From assembly GCA_003153555.1 (NCBI GenBank), contig PLZS01000140.1, forward strand, positions 1-64,000: 64,000 bases of DNA, given 5' to 3'. Positions 62,442-64,000 of the stretch are shown in pieces. The notes beneath the pieces are model-generated. The model searched no databases. It was not told where the DNA came from and saw nothing but the letters and a program-made list of their open reading frames with translations. Every line of letters starts with the position of its first letter. Positions within the stretch are counted from its first letter, which is position 1. The stretch is from Candidatus Melainabacteria bacterium. GTDB taxonomy: Bacteria; Cyanobacteriota; Vampirovibrionia; Obscuribacterales; Obscuribacteraceae. The position numbers and the translations under genes were made by a program.

Positions 62442-63830
62442 TTATTCTGTTCGAAACTTTGTTTGCCGATGCAGCAGACTGAGAAGCAGTCGAGCTAATG
62501 AACCTAGTCCGATAGCGCATACTGCTTGAGTGGCAATTTCTGCCGGCAAGTAGTACCGATCCCAATTTATGTGCACAAAGAATACAAGGCAAAAATAATT
62601 TGTCATGAAAAACACGACAGGAACAGCCATTGAATTAAGTCGGTGAGCAAGAGCCGATCTAATTGTTTCGAGCAGGCAACCGCAGATACCAGCCAAGAGT
62701 AGAAGCCATTCAAATGGAAAGCTGCTATGCGTCGAAAACAGTTCCTGCTGTAACACTATGAGCCTGTTACCGTGAAATTGTGCGGACGGTGATGTTTCAA
62801 GTTGTTTGAGAAAATCGTTCCAAAACAGAACCACTTGGACAAACTCAAGCGGATGGCTCAAATTTTCGATTTGTGGATATAGTTCTCTTGTCTGAAGAAA
62901 ATCAATGGGTGGCGTGCGCGCAGCATCGCTAATAGCGAGGCTAACTTCCTGACCTAGAGCTGGAAGATTAAACACCTCAGTCGAAATCCAGAAAAACGGA
63001 TTGAGAAAATAAACTGTCATCATTGAAGACAAAGTAAAAGCAACTAGTGATTTAATCGGTAGCTTATAACCAAAGGGCTGCAACCACATCCGATAGATCA
63101 ATACAGCTAAAAAGTAGCAGGAGCCAAGAACAATGCCTGTAACTTTTACAGAACAGGCCAGTCCCGCCAAAACACCGCACAGGCAGCTGTAACCTGGAAG
63201 ATTGGCATCTTTACCCTTGATTAATGGCAGCAGTGCAAGAGTCAAAGCCAACAGAAAAAAATTGTAGTGAACATCGCTCATAGCTCTTGTGGAAAACGTA
63301 CAAAAAAGTGGGTTCATTATGAGCAAAATAGTTGCGGCAGCGCCAGCAACAAAACCGTTTGTCAGGTAGGCCAGCGAAGAGATGAGTAGACAGCATAGAA
63401 CCCCGAAGGCAGCAGATTGCAGCCTCGCCGCGACTAATATATTCTGACTCGGAACTGAGCCGTCGCTAACGTTGATATCAAACGATTTGTCAAAATCGTA
63501 AAATGCAAAAAAAACCGGCTGGGAACTTGCAGAAGACCACGGACTGTTCAGGGGAAACCCGATTAGAACCTTGCCTAACTGCAAATTCTGCAAGCTACCC
63601 CAATAACCGCATGATGAGCCACGCCAATGGTCCCAGCGGAAATCATGTTTTGACAATAAATTGCAGTAATAATTGCCTGCGGAAATCCAACCAGACTCGT
63701 CTCCATGAAATGGTGTTCGGTAGGTGAGAGGAAAAAGTACTGCCGAGCTCAGCACCACTGCTACTAATCCGAGGCAGAGCATAGCCACAACACGCCGGTG
63801 TTTAACTTGAGTTTTCGATATTGATGACAT
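62442..63830 (-). CDS. GT39-like polytopic membrane glycosyltransferase
   Basis: A 462-residue protein with about ten membrane segments. After helix 1 it has FHGDESGWI, the acidic pair typical of protein-mannosyltransferase/ArnT-type (GT39-like) enzymes, then a YWGSLQNLQLGK region. The last helix block contains FVHINWDRYYLPAEI, like the conserved P-R-Y element near the C-terminal helices of this group. Likely polyprenyl-phosphate-sugar dependent (family inference). Confidence 0.72.
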   Translation of the reverse strand: MSSISKTQVKHRRVVAMLCLGLVAVVLSSAVLFPLTYRTPFHGDESGWISAGNYYCNLLSKHDFRWDHWRGSSCGYWGSLQNLQLGKVLIGFPLNSPWSSASSQPVFFAFYDFDKSFDINVSDGSVPSQNILVAARLQSAAFGVLCCLLISSLAYLTNGFVAGAAATILLIMNPLFCTFSTRAMSDVHYNFFLLALTLALLPLIKGKDANLPGYSCLCGVLAGLACSVKVTGIVLGSCYFLAVLIYRMWLQPFGYKLPIKSLVAFTLSSMMTVYFLNPFFWISTEVFNLPALGQEVSLAISDAARTPPIDFLQTRELYPQIENLSHPLEFVQVVLFWNDFLKQLETSPSAQFHGNRLIVLQQELFSTHSSFPFEWLLLLAGICGCLLETIRSALAHRLNSMAVPVVFFMTNYFCLVFFVHINWDRYYLPAEIATQAVCAIGLGSLARLLLSLLHRQTKFRTE

Positions 63831-63882
63831 TTCAGTCGGCCGAGGGCTCTGAACCTTTCGAGCAGGGCATCAGGGCTCTGCC

Positions 63883-64000
63883 TTACTGAGTCGAGTTGAC
63901 TGTGGTTGCGATACCTAAACTAGAGAGTTTACGCCTAATTTCGGGCATCGCTGCCCTGGCTGCAGCAATGCCTGCATCGATCCCAAGCTTTCCATCACCT
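63883..64000 (-). CDS. C-terminal fragment of a gene cut by the window edge
   Basis: Thirty-eight codons stay open on the minus strand from the edge to TAA at 63883-63885 (GDGKLGIDAGIAAARAAMPE, then IRRKLSSLGIATTV). Ala- and Arg-rich helical end. No family can be named from this part, and the frame could be chance. Confidence 0.4.
   Translation of the reverse strand, partial: GDGKLGIDAGIAAARAAMPEIRRKLSSLGIATTVNSTQ

Noticed and set aside
1..64000. CRISPR arrays, rRNA, tRNA or a complete insertion sequence
   Set aside because: No regularly spaced repeats, no tRNA-like cloverleaf and no transposase frame were seen.

Overview
The window looks like a piece of a Gram-negative-type bacterial chromosome of moderate GC. 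It is dominated by cell-surface glycan genes, membrane glycosyltransferases and secreted proteins. The lineage cannot be proved from sequence alone. TadE/TadG-type pilus genes, an Flp pilin, a KimA-like potassium transporter and a matrixin with the HExxHxxGxxxHS spacing would fit a non-photosynthetic cyanobacterial relative (Vampirovibrionia/Obscuribacterales-like), but that is inference. No rRNA, tRNA, CRISPR array or intact insertion sequence was seen.

Layout. Positions 0.15-3.4 kb hold a squalene-cyclase-like alpha/alpha-barrel protein, a DUF362 lipoprotein and a polytopic membrane protein. A divergent HTTM-like membrane protein follows. At 5.0-9.0 kb lies a tight SGNH hydrolase - NodU-type carbamoyltransferase - fused SxtJ/DUF5989 membrane protein operon. 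At 9.0-10.85 kb is an accessory island: a decayed DUF1778/GNAT toxin-antitoxin pair breaks abruptly into a highly charged, probably 5'-truncated reading frame, followed by a small DNA-binding-like protein, a 31-residue basic peptide and a perfect terminator. Then come a TonB-C-like secreted protein, a large secreted beta-rich protein with an HETGH motif, and a ~1 kb gene-poor stretch holding three back-to-back tetraloop hairpins.

From 14.5 to 43.4 kb lies a long glycan and lipid-linked-sugar region. It contains carB (with a low-complexity insertion), a GT-C-like membrane protein, a SIS-transaldolase fusion, two GT87-like proteins, several GT2 glycosyltransferases, a UDP-galactopyranose-mutase-like flavoprotein, a membrane spermidine-synthase-like protein, a PIG-L deacetylase, a GNAT protein, a methyltransferase-GT2 fusion, a second zinc-ribbon methyltransferase, an epimerase, and a CDP-3,6-dideoxyhexose cassette (rfbF-rfbG-SDR-rfbH). 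The likely combined job is to make activated deoxy- and heptose-type sugars, load them on lipid carriers, and assemble and decorate a surface polysaccharide. A ~70 bp promoter/leader segment is shared between the epimerase at 38.4 kb and the GT87 gene at 21.8 kb.

From 43.6 to 64 kb are secreted proteins (including the matrixin-like protease), KimA, a short-chain dehydrogenase, an SRPBCC membrane protein, a TadE-TadE-TadG-TPR operon, a further epimerase, an Flp pilin, two more GT-C-like membrane proteins, an M20 amidohydrolase, and a pair of overlapping tiny membrane-protein genes. The right edge cuts a minus-strand gene.
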